From assembly GCA_013823985.1 (NCBI GenBank), contig PNNB01000013.1, positions 124,001-188,000 on the forward strand: a DNA stretch of 64,000 nt. Reading direction: 5' to 3'. The notes beneath the pieces were generated by a model. The model did not search any database. It was not told the DNA's origin and was given only the letters and a program-made list of their open reading frames with translations. The position numbers and the translations under genes were made by a program. Of this stretch, positions 45,751-56,103 are shown one piece after another. The first letter of the stretch is position 1. Each line of letters begins with the position of its first letter. Source of the stretch: Sphingopyxis sp. (GTDB lineage: Bacteria; Pseudomonadota; Alphaproteobacteria; Sphingomonadales; Sphingomonadaceae).

Positions 45751-46284
45751 TCAGGCGTCTTTGCCACCCGACCGGAACAGGCGGGCAAGAACAAAGCCGA
45801 CCGCTGCAGCAGCGCCGATGGCAACTGCCGGGCTCTTGCGGACAAACTGGCGCGCATCTTCGGCGAGCGCGTCGACGTCTTTTGCGTCCAGCTTGCTTGC
45901 AAAACCGTCAACTGCATCGGCGGCACCGCGGGCATAGTCGCCATATTGCTTGCCGACATTTTCATCGATGGTGGCGGCGCTGTCGCGGATGAGCTTGCCG
46001 ATGCTGCCTACCGCTTCGGTGGCGCGCTCTTTGCCCTTTTCAGCCGCAGCCTTAGCGCTGTCGGTGGCTTTCGCCTTGAAATCATTCATGTCGGTTTTGA
46101 CCTTTGCGGTTACATTCTCTGTCTTGCCCTTGGGCGGTGTTGCCTTGACAACTGCCTTGGTCGTCGCAGCCGGCGTTGCCGCGGCAGCGGTTGTGGTGGC
46201 GGTCTTTTTAGGGGCCGCTTTGGGCTTCGCAGCTGGTTTCGCGGCTGGCTTTGCAGCGGCTTTGGGTTTTGCGGTTTCGGCCAT
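45751..46284 (-). CDS. YqjD/DUF883-like protein with histone-H1-like N-terminus
   Basis: A 177-aa protein. The first 60 residues are a Lys/Pro/Ala/Thr repeat tract (KPAAKPAAKPKAAPKK) like histone H1 tails, able to bind nucleic acid or ribosomes. The C-terminal half is a coiled helix ending in RKSPAVAIGAAAAVGFVLARLF, the glycine-zipper anchor typical of ElaB/YqjD. A perfect AAGGAG ribosome site precedes the ATG at 46284. It leads the five-gene operon. Confidence 0.7.
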   Translation of the reverse strand: MAETAKPKAAAKPAAKPAAKPKAAPKKTATTTAAAATPAATTKAVVKATPPKGKTENVTAKVKTDMNDFKAKATDSAKAAAEKGKERATEAVGSIGKLIRDSAATIDENVGKQYGDYARGAADAVDGFASKLDAKDVDALAEDARQFVRKSPAVAIGAAAAVGFVLARLFRSGGKDA

Positions 46285-46382
46285 TTCGGAACTCCTTGGG
46301 GTTAGGGGTGGGGCGTTACTCACGTCAGATATTTGCATTCAAGGTGCCTTAGTCAACTATAGCACCACAAAATAGATTATAA

Positions 46383-47744
<1,362 letters not shown>

Positions 47745-47788
47745 TCCACATTATTGCCTTGGCGCTGAAAATGGTGTTCTAATTCGGC

Positions 47789-48100
47789 ATGGCCCAAGGC
47801 AAGAAGAATCCCCAATATGTCAAAACGGTCATCGGACCGGGGCTGGCGCTTGTCGCATTGCTGGGGATCGCGTCTTACGCGTTGCTCGGGCCAACGGGTA
47901 TCATCGCCTGGACCGATTATCGCGCCGCCCTGAGCGAACGGAAAATCGAGTTAGCCCAGCTGAAGAAGGAGCGGGACGCCCTGCGCAACCGGCAGCTTTT
48001 GCTGGACCGAGATAATGTCGATCCCGACCTTGCCGGCGAGTTGATGCGCAAAGAATTGAACGTCGTCGCCCCGGATGAGGTCGTTGTTCCGTTAAAGTAA
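47789..48100 (+). CDS. FtsB/DivIC-type septum formation initiator
   Basis: A 103-aa bitopic membrane protein with a short cytoplasmic tail, one TM helix (GPGLALVALLGIASYALL) and a periplasmic coiled coil (ALSERKIELAQLKKERDALRNRQ). It belongs to the DivIC/FtsB family that, with FtsL and FtsQ, activates septal wall synthesis. Position after eno and before the pyruvate dehydrogenase genes is typical. Confidence 0.85.
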   Translation: MAQGKKNPQYVKTVIGPGLALVALLGIASYALLGPTGIIAWTDYRAALSERKIELAQLKKERDALRNRQLLLDRDNVDPDLAGELMRKELNVVAPDEVVVPLK

Positions 48101-48226
48101 TGGCCCCCGCCATATAATGAATAGCTATGCACCCTATGTCGTAGCGGAAAACCGCTTTTCACGGTTCGTGATTTTGACTAGGCGGGAAACACTTAACGCC
48201 TGAATTTAACAGCAGAGGATTACGCT

Positions 48227-49297
48227 TTGGCCAAGACCCCCGCGAAGAAATCCGCCCCCAAGAAAGCGAGCGTCAGCGAAGATCTTTCTCGCGCAAACCG
48301 GGAGCGTCCTGCCGAGCCTGTTCCCTATAAGGCGACCAAAGAAGAACTTCTGAAATTCTACCGCGATATGCTGCTGATCCGCCGGTTCGAGGAAAAGGCA
48401 GGCCAGCTTTATGGTCTCGGCCTTATCGGCGGCTTTTGCCATTTGTACATCGGTCAGGAAGCGGTTGCGATCGGTCTCCAGTCGGCATTGACCCCGGGCA
48501 AGGACAGCGTGATTACGGGCTATCGCGACCATGGCCATATGCTCGCTTATGGCATCGACCCCAATGTGATCATGGCTGAATTGACCGGCCGCGCGGCAGG
48601 GATTTCGCGCGGGAAGGGCGGATCGATGCACATGTTTTCGACCGACCATAAATTTTACGGCGGCCACGGGATCGTTGGCGCGCAGGTTTCGCTGGGGGCA
48701 GGGCTTGCCTTCGGGCATAAATATTCCGGCGATGGCGGCGTGTGCCTTGCCTATTTCGGCGACGGAGCTTCCAACCAGGGGCAGGTCTACGAAAGCTTCA
48801 ACATGGCTGAACTTTGGAAGCTTCCGATCATCTTCGTGATCGAGAACAACCAATATGCCATGGGCACCAGCGTCAACCGGGCATCGTCCGAAGACCAGTT
48901 ATACCGTCGCGGCGAAAGCTTCCGCATTCCCGGCATCCAGGTCGACGGCATGGATGTGCTCGCCGTGCGCGGCGCAGCGGAGGTTGCGCTGGATTGGGTG
49001 CGTGGTGGCAATGGCCCGGTCTTGCTGGAAATGAAGACCTATCGCTATCGCGGCCATTCCATGTCCGATCCGGCCAAATACCGGAGCCGCGATGAAGTGC
49101 AGTCGGTGCGCGACAACAGCGATCCGATTGAAGGCTGCAAAGTCTATCTCGCGGAAATGGGCGTTGGCGAGGATGAATTGAAAGCGCTTGAAAAAGAAAT
49201 ACGGACCATTGTGAACGAGTCTGCCGATTTTGCGGAAAGCTCGCCCGAACCTGAATTAAACGAACTGTATACCGACGTGCTGGTGGAGCAATATTGA
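48227..49297 (+). CDS. pdhA: Pyruvate dehydrogenase E1 component, alpha subunit
   Basis: A 356-aa thiamine-diphosphate enzyme subunit that decarboxylates pyruvate. The TPP-binding motif [17 protein letters not shown], the phosphorylation-loop-like region [15 protein letters not shown], and the N-terminal [12 protein letters not shown] are clear. The start is a TTG with AGAGGATT upstream; a Lys/Ala/Pro-rich leader of about 20 residues precedes the conserved part. The pdhB ATG shares one base with its stop. Confidence 0.96.
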   Translation: MAKTPAKKSAPKKASVSEDLSRANRERPAEPVPYKATKEELLKFYRDMLLIRRFEEKAGQLYGLGLIGGFCHLYIGQEAVAIGLQSALTPGKDSVITGYRDHGHMLAYGIDPNVIMAELTGRAAGISRGKGGSMHMFSTDHKFYGGHGIVGAQVSLGAGLAFGHKYSGDGGVCLAYFGDGASNQGQVYESFNMAELWKLPIIFVIENNQYAMGTSVNRASSEDQLYRRGESFRIPGIQVDGMDVLAVRGAAEVALDWVRGGNGPVLLEMKTYRYRGHSMSDPAKYRSRDEVQSVRDNSDPIEGCKVYLAEMGVGEDELKALEKEIRTIVNESADFAESSPEPELNELYTDVLVEQY

Positions 49298-50664
49298 TGG
49301 CAATCGAACTTAAAATGCCTGCGCTTTCGCCTACGATGGAAGAGGGCACGCTGGCCAAATGGCTGGTGAAGGAAGGCGACAGCGTCAAATCGGGCGATAT
49401 CCTTGCGGAGATTGAAACCGACAAGGCGACCATGGAATTTGAGGCTGTGGATGAGGGCGTCATTTCCTCCATCACGATCCCCGAAGGAACAGACTGCGTA
49501 AAGGTCGGAACCGTTATCGCGCTGATATCTGGTGACGACGAAGCCGCTTCGCCGCCACCTGCCGCAGCACCCGCACCTGCACCTGTCGCTCCGGTTGAAG
49601 CGCCCGTTGCGGCCCCTGTTGCTGCACCTGCGCCTGTCGCGGCGGTTGCAAAGTCCGATCCTGCCGTGCCTGCGGGCACTGCGATGGTTTCGCTCACCCT
49701 GCGTGAAGCCCTGCGCGACGCGATGGCGGAAGAAATGCGGCGCGACGATCGCGTCTTTGTAATGGGTGAAGAAGTCGCCGAATATCAAGGCGCGTATAAA
49801 GTCACCCAAGGATTGCTCGCCGAGTTTGGCGCACGCCGTGTGATCGACACGCCAATTACCGAATATGGCTTTGCCGGTATCGGAACCGGCGCGGCAATGG
49901 GTGGCTTGCGCCCCGTTATCGAATTCATGACCTTTAACTTCGCGATGCAGGCGATTGACCACATCATCAACTCGGCCGCCAAGACCAACTATATGTCGGG
50001 TGGCCAGATGCGGTGCCCGATCGTGTTCCGCGGACCAAATGGCGCAGCGGCACGTGTCGGCGCGCAGCACAGCCAGAACTACGCCCCGTGGTACGCCAGC
50101 GTTCCCGGCCTGATTGTGATCTGCCCCTATGATGCGGCCGATGCCAAGGGGCTGTTGAAAGCTGCAATCCGGTGCGAAGATCCAGTTGTATTTCTTGAAA
50201 ACGAGTTGCTCTACGGCCGTACGTTCGACATTCCCGATCTGGACGACCATATTCTGCCCATCGGCAAGGCGCGCGTGATGCGCGAAGGGTCAGATGTTAC
50301 GGTGGTCAGCTATTCCATCGGCGTCGGCATGGCGCTGGAGGCGGCGGAAACCTTGGCAGGTGAGGGCATCAATGTCGAAGTCATCGACCTGCGCACAATC
50401 CGTCCGCTCGACAAGGCGACCATTCTTGCCAGCCTTGCCAAAACCAACCGTCTGGTCATTGCCGAAGAGGGCTGGCCCGTCTGTTCGGTTGGCAGCGAAG
50501 TTATCGCCATTTGTATGGAAGACGGGTTCGACGATCTCGACGCACCGGTCATCCGGGTAACGAACGAAGATGTACCGATGCCTTATGCCGCCAATTTGGA
50601 AAAGGCGGCGTTGGTCAATCCTGCCAAAATCGCGGCAGGGGTGCGCAAGGTGCTGGGTCGTTAA
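49297..50664 (+). CDS. pdhB: Pyruvate dehydrogenase E1 component, beta subunit, with fused lipoyl domain
   Basis: A 455-aa subunit. Residues 1-78 are a lipoyl domain with the acceptor Lys43 in [11 protein letters not shown]. An Ala/Pro linker (about 80-125) leads to the transketolase-like E1 beta body ([44 protein letters not shown]). The lipoyl fusion is known from Zymomonas and rhizobia. E2 and E3 genes are not next door; a Tad operon follows on the other strand. Confidence 0.96.
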   Translation: MAIELKMPALSPTMEEGTLAKWLVKEGDSVKSGDILAEIETDKATMEFEAVDEGVISSITIPEGTDCVKVGTVIALISGDDEAASPPPAAAPAPAPVAPVEAPVAAPVAAPAPVAAVAKSDPAVPAGTAMVSLTLREALRDAMAEEMRRDDRVFVMGEEVAEYQGAYKVTQGLLAEFGARRVIDTPITEYGFAGIGTGAAMGGLRPVIEFMTFNFAMQAIDHIINSAAKTNYMSGGQMRCPIVFRGPNGAAARVGAQHSQNYAPWYASVPGLIVICPYDAADAKGLLKAAIRCEDPVVFLENELLYGRTFDIPDLDDHILPIGKARVMREGSDVTVVSYSIGVGMALEAAETLAGEGINVEVIDLRTIRPLDKATILASLAKTNRLVIAEEGWPVCSVGSEVIAICMEDGFDDLDAPVIRVTNEDVPMPYAANLEKAALVNPAKIAAGVRKVLGR

Positions 50665-50673
50665 GACCCAGCA
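50651..50673 (+). terminator. Hairpin overlapping the pdhB stop
   Basis: A 9-bp perfect stem TGCTGGGTC/GACCCAGCA with loop GTTAA that includes the stop codon. Downstream bases are GAACTTCATTTA, so the T-run is weak. It may serve both converging transcripts. Confidence 0.55.
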
Positions 50674-50686
50674 GAACTTCATTTAA

Positions 50687-51391
50687 TCAGGTGCAAGTCG
50701 CCGCAGGGGCAGCCTCTGTATTATAGACTTGGGTCAGGTCGCGCGCGTCGCGGACCATCATCGCGGCGATCGCGTTGATATTTTCATAGTCCTTGATGGC
50801 AAAGCCATTCAGGAACAATGGCCGATAGCGGTAATGGACTTCGGCAAACATGACGGGTGTCCCGGCAGGTGCGGTGACCTGACGTCCCGCAGGGCCCATA
50901 GCGTCCATATTCTGTCCGCTTGGCTGACCGGCAACACCATATTGCGGGGTATAGCTGGTCGCAAGACCGCGGCACCGTTGCCAGGCAATTTTGAGTTTAC
51001 CGGTGGGGTTCGGGTTGGCCACCGTTTCGAGACTGGACAATATGATGCGGCCATTTGGCACGACATTGCCGTCTTCCGTGTGGCTGCCAAAAATATCAAG
51101 CTCGCCCGCGTGAATTTCGGCACCGGTGAACAGGTCATTGATCTGGGTTTCGGTGATCTTCTTGTTGGCGAGCGGGTCGCCTTCACCGATACGCGCGGCG
51201 TTATCTGCAACCTGCAAGGCCAACTGCGACACCTGCGTGGAGTCATTGGCATAATTTGCCAGTTCGGCTCCCGACGCGACAAAAACCATGAATACTGGTG
51301 CGATGAACGCAAACTCGATCAAGGCGAGCCCGCTTTCGTTCTTCGCGATGGAAGGCGAATTGCCCAAGATTTTTCTCATTTTCTTACGCAT
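50687..51391 (-). CDS. TadE-like pilus assembly protein
   Basis: A 234-aa protein with the TadE N-terminal signature: a short basic leader, then NESGLALIEFAFIAPVFMVFVASGAEL as pseudopilin-like TM segment with the conserved Glu. The rest is periplasmic. It overlaps the upstream tadE gene by 8 bp; the ATG at 51391 is preferred to an earlier in-frame start inside that gene. Role: minor pseudopilin of a Flp/Tad pilus machine. Confidence 0.82.
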   Translation of the reverse strand: MRKKMRKILGNSPSIAKNESGLALIEFAFIAPVFMVFVASGAELANYANDSTQVSQLALQVADNAARIGEGDPLANKKITETQINDLFTGAEIHAGELDIFGSHTEDGNVVPNGRIILSSLETVANPNPTGKLKIAWQRCRGLATSYTPQYGVAGQPSGQNMDAMGPAGRQVTAPAGTPVMFAEVHYRYRPLFLNGFAIKDYENINAIAAMMVRDARDLTQVYNTEAAPAATCT

Positions 51392-52010
51392 CTTCACACT
51401 TTCGCGTAATGGCCGCGGCCTTTTGTCCGTAAGGCTGGTTCGCAATCACGGTGGATGCGGTCAGCGTCACCCGGTCGTTGACGCCCAGCAATCCCGCCAA
51501 AGGAAACAGGCGGTCGTAGCTGATTGTCGCCGAATATTTCACAGCATCGCGGGTGTAGCCCTGACCGTCGGCGATACCATCGGCATCAAAGGTACTGTTG
51601 TTGTTTTCGTCGATGTAATTTTCATCATTATTACATTCGCCGTCGCTGTTGGTGTCGTCCCACACTTCGCTTTCGGGGAAGGCCGCATCGGTGAAGGTGC
51701 GGAAATAGGAACGGCTAAAGCTATCGGCATTGAACTCGGCTGTGCGATGGACGGCGGTCACCTGATCAATTACCTTTTGGTCAACGGCGGCCTGGACCTC
51801 GGACACCGTGCCGGTTTCCAGCGCGGAGTCTCGCGCTGCCTTGTTGATCGCTCCTTGAAGAACCGACTGCATATACAGCGTATGGCCAAAGTCGAACCCG
51901 CCAAACAGCAAGGTGAACATTACCGGTGAAATAACCGCGAATTCGACGATGGACGTACCTTCGCGGTCATTTACGAACTTCAAAAATGGCTTGTGCAATT
52001 TGGTAAGCAT
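51384..52010 (-). CDS. TadE/TadF-like pseudopilin
   Basis: A 208-aa protein starting with a basic leader, then DREGTSIVEFAVISPVMFTLLFGGFDFG, the TadE pseudopilin helix. A central acidic Asp/Asn-rich segment (DDTNSDGECNNDENYIDENNN and on) could bind calcium. It starts 5 bp after the tadG stop, so the three genes form one operon. Confidence 0.82.
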   Translation of the reverse strand: MLTKLHKPFLKFVNDREGTSIVEFAVISPVMFTLLFGGFDFGHTLYMQSVLQGAINKAARDSALETGTVSEVQAAVDQKVIDQVTAVHRTAEFNADSFSRSYFRTFTDAAFPESEVWDDTNSDGECNNDENYIDENNNSTFDADGIADGQGYTRDAVKYSATISYDRLFPLAGLLGVNDRVTLTASTVIANQPYGQKAAAITRKCEDA

Positions 52011-52015
52011 CGTGA

Positions 52016-54361
52016 TTACCCCGTCAGCTTGAGTTCGGAAATGGATTCAGCGATCTTGTTGAAGGACTCGATCAGCAACTGTGTATTGGACGCCTGGAAG
52101 AAGTGGTTGTTGGTCGTCGTTGCGCAATTTTGCATCCGCGCGGTCGTTGTGGGATCGGTTGTCCCGTAATAGACGACCCACAATGTCACACCGTTGTTGC
52201 CAAGATTCTTGATAGCCGTGCAGAGCGCGGTTGTCCGGGCGTCGGTCGCAGCGTTCAAATCCAAAATAGTAGGATTGGTCCCGAGCGGTGTACGGCGGCG
52301 GTCCCAGCCTTCAATACCATAGGGCGTATAGTTGCTGCCCACATTGTAGGTTTCGCCGTCGGTCATGAAGATCATGTGTCGCTGGATTTCCTGTCCATCC
52401 GGGGTCGTGGCATTTTCGTCCGCGAAAATCCCCGTCGGAGACAAAAGCCGCGCGCCCCAGATAAGGCCGATATCGTGGTAGGTATTTCCACCCGGCGTTA
52501 ACGCGTTGACATAGTTTTTGTATGACGTCGCCCCAGCGGCATCCCTATATGTGGCGAGCTTGCGTGCCGCCGCTGTCGGGCAACCCGGGCTTGTGTTGCG
52601 CGACATGCCTGACGGGTTCGACGAACTGGTCGTCGCGCGCCAGACGTCGGCAAGGACAGGTTCATAATAAGAAGCGCCACCAGCATCAAATACGACCCAG
52701 TTATGCCGTGCCCAGACAGCGTTTTGCAGCTGAAAGCCCCAGCGGGTCGCTTCGTCACCTGTGTCCGGGATCATATCAATATCAAGGTCATAGGCATCGT
52801 CGGGAATCGGGCTGAATTCGTCGCTCGGATCACCGTCTTGATTGCGGACAGTCTGCCGTTCTTCGATACAGCCAGACCAAGCAACGGTTGCGTTGGACAC
52901 AATTCTGATGGTTGACGAAGAAGAGTTGCCCGAAAGGTTCACGGTTAGGTTGGATTCATTCAGCGGCAGAAGAATTGACGCATTATAGGCCGTGCTCGTA
53001 TCACTGCCGCCGCCTGCTTTTAGTGCAGACACGTTAAATGTAACCGGCTTGTACTGCCATCCAGTAATGCGTTGACGTTGAAGCCAGTTTATCGGGCGGG
53101 ACGAAGTGCCACCTGTCTGGGTTTGAGTATAAGGCGATGAGTGGGCGCGTCGTTCAAGATAGCAGCCTGCAACACCACTTCTCGTCTCCCACAGGTACCG
53201 GAATTGCGTTACCGTAACAGGACGCGTCTGGTTGTATGTGGTCACTTGCTGCGATGCAGGATAAACTGGGGTGGTATTGGTTGTGCCAAGATTATTTGTG
53301 GTGGCTGACCCCGGGGACTCGCTCAGCGCAGTCAGTAATCCACCACTGCCGGACAAATTGTTGTTCGTTGATGTTGCGCATGTTGCACTGGTGGCGGTAG
53401 TGATACGGAATACTCTCGTACCCTGCAATGTGGACGCATTGGATGTCACATCCGTCCAACCGCTGTTGCTCTCGCGTGTATTGTACGGACTGGATGGCGG
53501 AGACGATGGCGACCAGTTGTTCAGCCAACCCGTGGTCGCACTGGCCGTGCCCAATGTCCATGTCCAGACATTCTCCAGATCCGCCTGGCGCGACTGGAAG
53601 GTTTGCGTGTTCTTGTAGTAGCCATTTTGCAGGATGTTGCCGATATTGACCTGCTCGTCAAAGGGCACGAAGCCAAAGCGAAGCTGCGTTAATGTGGACA
53701 AGTCGCCAATGGGGTTCGACGTTTTGTAGCAATCCGCAGGCGCGACATCATCGATATTTTGGCGGGCAAGCGCTTCATAGAAGCATTTGGTCGCTCGCTT
53801 CAGACCGTTGATCTTGGACAGACCAGTAGGGTCACCCGGAATCGCACTCGACATCGATCCGGTGACGTCGAACACAAACATCACATCGGTGTGGGGAATC
53901 TTCATCTGCGACGTGCAGGTCACCGACACGGTGCGCTCTTCCTCGCCCAATATACGCATCAGCGTCATGGGGACGTCGGCCGATGCGGTGCCTGTAACGG
54001 TACCGTTGGCTTCGACGAAGTTACGCGCCCGGTTCTCAGAACCCAGATAGCCGTTTTCAAAGTTGAAATCGAACATCTGCAACCCGCCTAGATAGGTCGC
54101 ATCGTTGAAGCGGTTGCCGTCGTTGTTCACGTCCCAGCGGCCATTGCCCATGATCTTGCGCGAAGCGAGCGATCCGGCGTCGCAGCCAGCCTGCAGTCGG
54201 TTCTTCACGGAATAGAGCCGCGCCATATCGACCGCGCCGCCCACCAAACCTGCCATAGGAAAAAGAGCCGCCGCGAATATCGCAACGGTATTGCCAGACT
54301 GGTCCTTGCGCAGACGTGCGAGAATTCCGGTCCGCTTTTCAGCGTCGGTCTTTGCAGTCAT
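52016..54361 (-). CDS. TadG-like vWA protein with long Ser/Thr/Asn-rich insert
   Basis: A 781-aa protein. The N-terminal anchor is GNTVAIFAAALFPMAGLVGGAVDMAR, the TadG/TadE type. A von Willebrand A domain starts with VMFVFDVTGSMSS (MIDAS D-x-x-G-S) and ends near the C-terminus (MIFMTDGETYNVG, LWVVYYGTTD). Between its strands sits an insert of roughly 330 residues rich in Ser, Thr and Asn. It may act as an adhesin associated with the pilus. GGGGAA lies upstream of the ATG; a GTG seven codons earlier is possible. Confidence 0.82.
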   Translation of the reverse strand: MTAKTDAEKRTGILARLRKDQSGNTVAIFAAALFPMAGLVGGAVDMARLYSVKNRLQAGCDAGSLASRKIMGNGRWDVNNDGNRFNDATYLGGLQMFDFNFENGYLGSENRARNFVEANGTVTGTASADVPMTLMRILGEEERTVSVTCTSQMKIPHTDVMFVFDVTGSMSSAIPGDPTGLSKINGLKRATKCFYEALARQNIDDVAPADCYKTSNPIGDLSTLTQLRFGFVPFDEQVNIGNILQNGYYKNTQTFQSRQADLENVWTWTLGTASATTGWLNNWSPSSPPSSPYNTRESNSGWTDVTSNASTLQGTRVFRITTATSATCATSTNNNLSGSGGLLTALSESPGSATTNNLGTTNTTPVYPASQQVTTYNQTRPVTVTQFRYLWETRSGVAGCYLERRAHSSPYTQTQTGGTSSRPINWLQRQRITGWQYKPVTFNVSALKAGGGSDTSTAYNASILLPLNESNLTVNLSGNSSSSTIRIVSNATVAWSGCIEERQTVRNQDGDPSDEFSPIPDDAYDLDIDMIPDTGDEATRWGFQLQNAVWARHNWVVFDAGGASYYEPVLADVWRATTSSSNPSGMSRNTSPGCPTAAARKLATYRDAAGATSYKNYVNALTPGGNTYHDIGLIWGARLLSPTGIFADENATTPDGQEIQRHMIFMTDGETYNVGSNYTPYGIEGWDRRRTPLGTNPTILDLNAATDARTTALCTAIKNLGNNGVTLWVVYYGTTDPTTTARMQNCATTTNNHFFQASNTQLLIESFNKIAESISELKLTG

Positions 54362-54443
54362 TGTGGCGTTCCCCTGTTCCACAGATTAAAATTCAATGTT
54401 AGTGATTACCAAATCAGAGTAAGTGCTTCTTAAATTTAAATGG

Positions 54444-54459
54444 TTAGTGGCCCGTTAAC
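54444..54459. promoter_or_regulatory. Candidate CtrA-like site upstream of tad operon
   Basis: TTAG-N7-TTAAC differs by one base from the CtrA consensus TTAA-N7-TTAAC. It lies 83 bp before the tadG start and 38 bp before the divergent phytoene-synthase-like gene. Tad/Flp genes are CtrA targets in Caulobacter; here it is only a match. Confidence 0.3.
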
Positions 54460-54496
54460 TTTGATTTGCCCTGCAGATCTCTTGGGTTTTGGGAAA

Positions 54497-55096
54497 ATGA
54501 CCGCATCTTTCGAACAACTTTCACCGCCCCAGCGACTCGCAATCGTCTATGCCCCGTCAAAGGTTAGAGATGCGTTTGCGCTGCTTTTGCAGTTTGACGA
54601 GCGGCTGTCGGATATCGTCAGTCGGATCAGCGAACCGATGATTGGCCAGCTCAAACTGGCTTGGTGGCGCGACGCACTGAATGCTGCGCCGGGGCAGCGA
54701 CCGAAGGGCGAACTATTGCTGTCGGCCCTTTCGGAACTCGACAAACCGGAACTAACCACCGCGGCGCATAAACTGGTGGACGCATGGGAAATGCTGCTGA
54801 TGGAAGAGCAATGGTCCGATGCCTTGCTCGATAGCTTTGCCACGGCACGGGGGGAGGCGGTGTTTGAAGGCTTTGCCCGGTTGTTAGAGAACAATCTTCC
54901 CGTGGGCGCTTTGGCACAGGAATGGGCCAAGCGGGATCTTGCGGCGCGCTATCCCAAGGCCATGCCGGCGATCCTCTCCCTGCGCACCGAAACACTACCG
55001 CGCCAGCGGGCATTACGGCCACTTACCCTGCTTGTGATGCTGTCGAGGGGTGTGTTCGGACCCCGACTGATCTGGCATGGCTTGACGGGACGCTGA
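54497..55096 (+). CDS. Squalene/phytoene-synthase-like protein (NDUFAF6 type)
   Basis: A 199-aa protein with the family core SEPMIGQLKLAWWRDAL and helical segments after it, but shorter than true synthases (about 280-350 aa). I do not see the two Asp-rich DxxxD substrate-binding motifs. It therefore resembles the NDUFAF6-like group implicated in complex I assembly rather than a carotenoid or hopanoid enzyme. The start at MTASFEQLSPPQR is favoured by homologue-like content; an in-frame ATG at 54440 exists. Confidence 0.65.
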   Translation: MTASFEQLSPPQRLAIVYAPSKVRDAFALLLQFDERLSDIVSRISEPMIGQLKLAWWRDALNAAPGQRPKGELLLSALSELDKPELTTAAHKLVDAWEMLLMEEQWSDALLDSFATARGEAVFEGFARLLENNLPVGALAQEWAKRDLAARYPKAMPAILSLRTETLPRQRALRPLTLLVMLSRGVFGPRLIWHGLTGR

Positions 55097-55130
55097 TTTT
55101 GCGGTCATGACGTCATTTCATGCTAGGGGT

Positions 55131-55604
55131 ATGGAATTGCAGAGAATTTTAGTTGGTGGACTGGCTGCCTTGCTGTTCATGGCGGGTAGTTTTTGGCTCT
55201 GGCAGACGCAAGCGTCGACGGAAAACGTAATCCCTGCCGCCCCGCCACCACCCGCCGCGATGGATGAGGAGCTTCCGTCCGCAGGTCCGGATGCGCCGCT
55301 CATCGGACCCGCCCCGCCAATTCCGCCAGAGGCCCCATAGGCGAGCCGGGAAGAGGTGCGCTTCAACCGCTATGACCGCAACCGTGACGAGCTGATTTCC
55401 CGCGTGGAGATGATGGGCAGTCGAACAAAGGCATTCCGGCAACTCGACAAGGATGGAAACAATCTGCTCACATTCGAAGAATGGGCGGTCGCAACTGGGG
55501 AGCGTTTTGCAATCGCGGATATGAACCGCGATAGCCTACTGACCCGCAAGGAATTTGTCCGGACACGCCCGAAAGCGGCGCAAAAGCCCACCTGCCGCTG
55601 CTGA
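55131..55604 (+). pseudogene. EF-hand protein interrupted by an in-frame amber codon
   Basis: The reading frame runs from a signal/anchor segment (RILVGGLAALLFMAGSFWLW) through a Pro/Ala linker to a TAG at 55338-55340. It continues in the same frame with ASREEVRFNRYDRNRD to a TGA at 55602. The downstream part has three canonical EF-hand loops: DRNRDELISRVE, DKDGNNLLTFEE and DMNRDSLLTRKE. A single-base change would restore a 157-aa exported calcium-binding protein. Either it is broken, the stop is read through, or the sequence has an error. A GTG at 55356 could restart the EF-hand half but has no properly spaced ribosome site and no export signal. Confidence 0.7.
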
Positions 55605-55618
55605 CTGTGGGGGGCTGT

Positions 55619-56098
55619 TTAGCGCCGCGGGCCCAATTCGGCGTGGATCGGGAGCGCCGTGCTGTTCGGATTGCGCAGCAGCAGCCGGCGCGGTTCCCAA
55701 GGTCCGGGTAATGTCCAATGCCCGGTTCCTTCGGCATCAAAACCGAAGCGGCCATAATATTCGGGGTCGCCGATCATGACCATGGACGGATCGTCTGGCC
55801 GGGTGGCGGCAAGCATCGCGTTCATCAACTGGTGCCCAAGCCCGCGATTTTGCCAAGCAGGCGCTACCGCGACAGGGCCAACCAACAGAAGCGGCGTGGT
55901 GCCGGCTGCAATCGGCCAGCATTGGATGCTGCCAATACACTGTGCGTCTTCCACGATAGCAAAAGAAAGATGGTCGACGAACGCCATGCCCGCGCGCAAC
56001 TTATAGGCCGTGCGCTGGTGCCGATCGGTGCCGAAGGCATCGTCGAGGAGCGATTCAACATCGGCGGCTGCAACTTGGGTCAGGGAAAGCAGGGGCAT
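55619..56098 (-). CDS. GNAT-family N-acetyltransferase
   Basis: A 159-aa acetyltransferase with the acetyl-CoA motif VGPVAVAPAWQNRGLGHQLM and a C-terminal GDPEYYGRFGF segment, as in the YhbS-like subgroup. Substrate unknown. The ATG at 56098 is used; a TTG three codons earlier overlaps the stop of the upstream MFS gene, which suggests coupled translation. Confidence 0.85.
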   Translation of the reverse strand: MPLLSLTQVAAADVESLLDDAFGTDRHQRTAYKLRAGMAFVDHLSFAIVEDAQCIGSIQCWPIAAGTTPLLLVGPVAVAPAWQNRGLGHQLMNAMLAATRPDDPSMVMIGDPEYYGRFGFDAEGTGHWTLPGPWEPRRLLLRNPNSTALPIHAELGPRR

Positions 56099-56103
56099 TG
56101 TCG

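Noticed and set aside
55107..55340. Independent 77-aa protein ending at the TAG
   Set aside because: The same frame continues directly into three EF-hands, so an interrupted single gene explains it better.
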